The translations under genes were made by a program, and so were the position numbers. A DNA stretch of 64,000 nt. Source: Flavobacteriales bacterium UBA952. GTDB lineage: Bacteria > Bacteroidota > Bacteroidia > Flavobacteriales_D > Crocinitomicaceae. Positions within the stretch are counted from its first letter, which is position 1. Each line of letters opens with the position of its first letter. The notes beneath the pieces were generated by a model. It had not been told where the DNA came from. It did no database searches and was given only the letters and a program-made list of their open reading frames with translations. The DNA lies in assembly GCA_002293185.1 (NCBI GenBank), contig DBCS01000008.1:457085-521084 (forward strand). The letters are read 5' to 3'. Below are positions 62,894 through 64,000 of this stretch, one piece after another.

Positions 62894-63952
62894 ATGCGTC
62901 TGCTCAACTTTTTATTATTTTCCCTTTGTTTTGGATCATATTTAAAGGCACAGCCCGGTTTTGAATACCGTCAGAAACTTGGTTTTTTACTTGCGCACCG
63001 CGGCCTTATGGCTCATTTGCCTGAGGCGCCGGCTGTAGCTGCTGAATTCTCCTATATCTACCGTGCTCATGATGCAAAATTATGGCATACCGCTTATCGC
63101 CAACCCTTAGTTGGGGGTACTTTTTTTATTGGTTCTGTAGGCAACAACCAAATTTTGGGCCGATTTGCCGGCCTTTATGGCTTTGTAGAATTACCACTCG
63201 TTAAGCTTAAAAAGTACCGTATAGATTTCAAGTTCGCAACCGGCTTGGGCTATACCAACCGTCCTTTTGATGAGGTTTTAAACCCAGAAAATGTAGCGAT
63301 TGGCTCTCGAATGAATGCAATGATGTGTTTTGCACTCAAAAGTAGCTGGCGTGTGCAAGATTATGGCCTTACTTTCGGTTTAGATATGACGCACTTTTCA
63401 AACGCAAGTTATCAAATGCCAAACTTAGGAGTCAATGTGCCGTATTTATCGCTCGGCGTTCAAAAGTTTGTTGCACCCGAACAAAAAGAAAATCCAAGAC
63501 CTGAGCTAAAACGCCCTGACCTACAATTTGGCCTAACGGGCATAATTAGTGGCAAGGAGATGAATCCAAAAGGAGTGGGGCGCTTTCCAGTATACGCGGC
63601 GTCGCTATTTGTACGCAAATATTTGGGGCCTAAAGCGGGCTTGGAAGCATCTATTGACATCATTTACAAAACCAGTTTGCTTTCGCACCCGAGTTATCCG
63701 CAAGCTGCAGGCCTAGACCCGCTGCAGATTGGCTTGTTTGTTGGTTATGTGCAACCGTTTGATCGCTTGCATTTCATCTATGGTGCAGGCTTCTATTTGC
63801 GCGATGTCTTGCGTCCAGATGAATTCGTATACCTCCGTTTGGGAAGCCGCTACGCGCTCAGTACAAAGCTAGATGCCATTGCCACGCTCAAAACGCATTA
63901 TGCAAAAGCCGACTACATGGAACTCGGCTTGGCTTATCATTTTTACAAATGA
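62894..63952 (+). CDS. Acyloxyacyl hydrolase / lipid A 3-O-deacylase, PagL-like
   Basis: A 352-residue outer-membrane protein with a signal peptide (ending YLKAQ) and beta-barrel strands. The active-site motif MTHFSNASYQMPNLGVN contains the His and Ser of PagL, which removes a 3-O acyl chain from lipid A. The protein is longer than PagL (~150-180 residues), as is usual in Bacteroidota. The ATG at 62894 is preferred; a TTG at 62888 lies inside the promoter box. Its TGA overlaps the next ATG (ATGA). Confidence 0.83.
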   Translation: MRLLNFLLFSLCFGSYLKAQPGFEYRQKLGFLLAHRGLMAHLPEAPAVAAEFSYIYRAHDAKLWHTAYRQPLVGGTFFIGSVGNNQILGRFAGLYGFVELPLVKLKKYRIDFKFATGLGYTNRPFDEVLNPENVAIGSRMNAMMCFALKSSWRVQDYGLTFGLDMTHFSNASYQMPNLGVNVPYLSLGVQKFVAPEQKENPRPELKRPDLQFGLTGIISGKEMNPKGVGRFPVYAASLFVRKYLGPKAGLEASIDIIYKTSLLSHPSYPQAAGLDPLQIGLFVGYVQPFDRLHFIYGAGFYLRDVLRPDEFVYLRLGSRYALSTKLDAIATLKTHYAKADYMELGLAYHFYK

Positions 63953-64000
63953 AGTACCTGATCGCGTTCATTTTAATTTTGCTTTTAGTTGCTTGTCAAA
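63949..64000 (+). CDS. Predicted lipoprotein, N-terminal part (3' truncated by window edge)
   Basis: Only the first 17 codons are visible: MKYLIAFILILLLVACQ, a hydrophobic leader with a lipobox LLVAC. The start overlaps the stop of the PagL-like gene by 4 bp, showing coupling. Nothing more can be said of its function. Confidence 0.65.
   Translation, partial: MKYLIAFILILLLVACQ

Noticed and set aside
1..64000. Mobile element, prophage or defence island
   Set aside because: No transposase, integrase, phage structural gene, terminal repeats, toxin-antitoxin or restriction gene was found on either strand.

Overview
The window looks like chromosomal DNA from a member of the Bacteroidota, most likely order Flavobacteriales. 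Moderately low GC, promoters of the type TTTG-N19-TAnnTTTG, almost no Shine-Dalgarno sequences, type IX secretion (T9SS) sorting domains, the T9SS regulator PorX and several lineage-typical families (DUF5606, DUF6089, DUF6702, DUF7619) all point that way. The family or genus cannot be fixed from the sequence alone. No insertion sequence, prophage, CRISPR array, rRNA operon or other sign of recent transfer was seen; this is densely packed core genome with some accessory surface-protein genes.

Layout. 1-9.2 kb: cutC (cut by the window edge), an RhlE-type helicase, an AOS-family PLP acyltransferase, uvrA, an amino-acid permease, gmhA, an SDR oxidoreductase and an HU protein. 9.4-15 kb: a CrtD/CrtI-like carotenoid oxidoreductase, a tRNA with anticodon CAU, oligoendopeptidase F with a DUF5606 gene, and an exported sugar-dehydrogenase-like protein. 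15-24 kb: a DeaD-type helicase followed by typA, outer-membrane and lipoprotein genes, a radC-wecB-deacetylase operon, a SUI1 factor and a cation-diffusion transporter. 24-38.8 kb: surface and secretion genes (three T9SS type A/B cargo proteins, a DUF58 protein, an AlkB-like membrane hydroxylase, a DUF1800/DUF1501 pair) with era and der in the middle. 38.8-48 kb: an M1 peptidase, a DUF6702 protein, a small Cys-rich lipoprotein, a cyclophilin, the serC-serA operon, and a five-gene operon running from an RlpA-like gene to ribosomal protein bTHX. 48-64 kb: aconitase, ahcY, hemH, a LuxE-like/TauE/M20/lipoprotein run, the sufS-sufE-sufT set, porX, an HD phosphohydrolase, an MscS channel, mazG, a PagL-like deacylase and the start of a lipoprotein gene.

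How the genes fit together. Core functions are DNA repair (uvrA, radC), RNA and ribosome biology (two DEAD helicases, era, der, typA, trmH, bTHX, SUI1), serine synthesis, the methyl cycle (ahcY), the TCA cycle, haem and Fe-S assembly. A second theme is the cell surface: five proteins with T9SS C-terminal signals lie in the same window as porX, the response regulator known to control T9SS genes in Porphyromonas. Genes are packed tightly, with ATGA or TAATG start/stop overlaps inside operons and abutting or overlapping stops where genes converge.

Most interesting observations: (i) about ten genes have a TAnnTTTG promoter box ending only 3-6 nt before the start codon, most often exactly 4, which predicts leaderless mRNAs; (ii) an RlpA-like protein that has lost the central part of its double-psi barrel; (iii) a DUF1501 protein with both a twin-arginine-like N-terminus and a T9SS-like C-terminus, next to a DUF1800 partner without a signal peptide; (iv) a structured stretch at 24.36-24.46 kb that could be a small RNA; (v) a 57-residue CxxC protein; (vi) two unrelated terminators with nearly the same hairpin. 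No clearly new multi-gene system was found.
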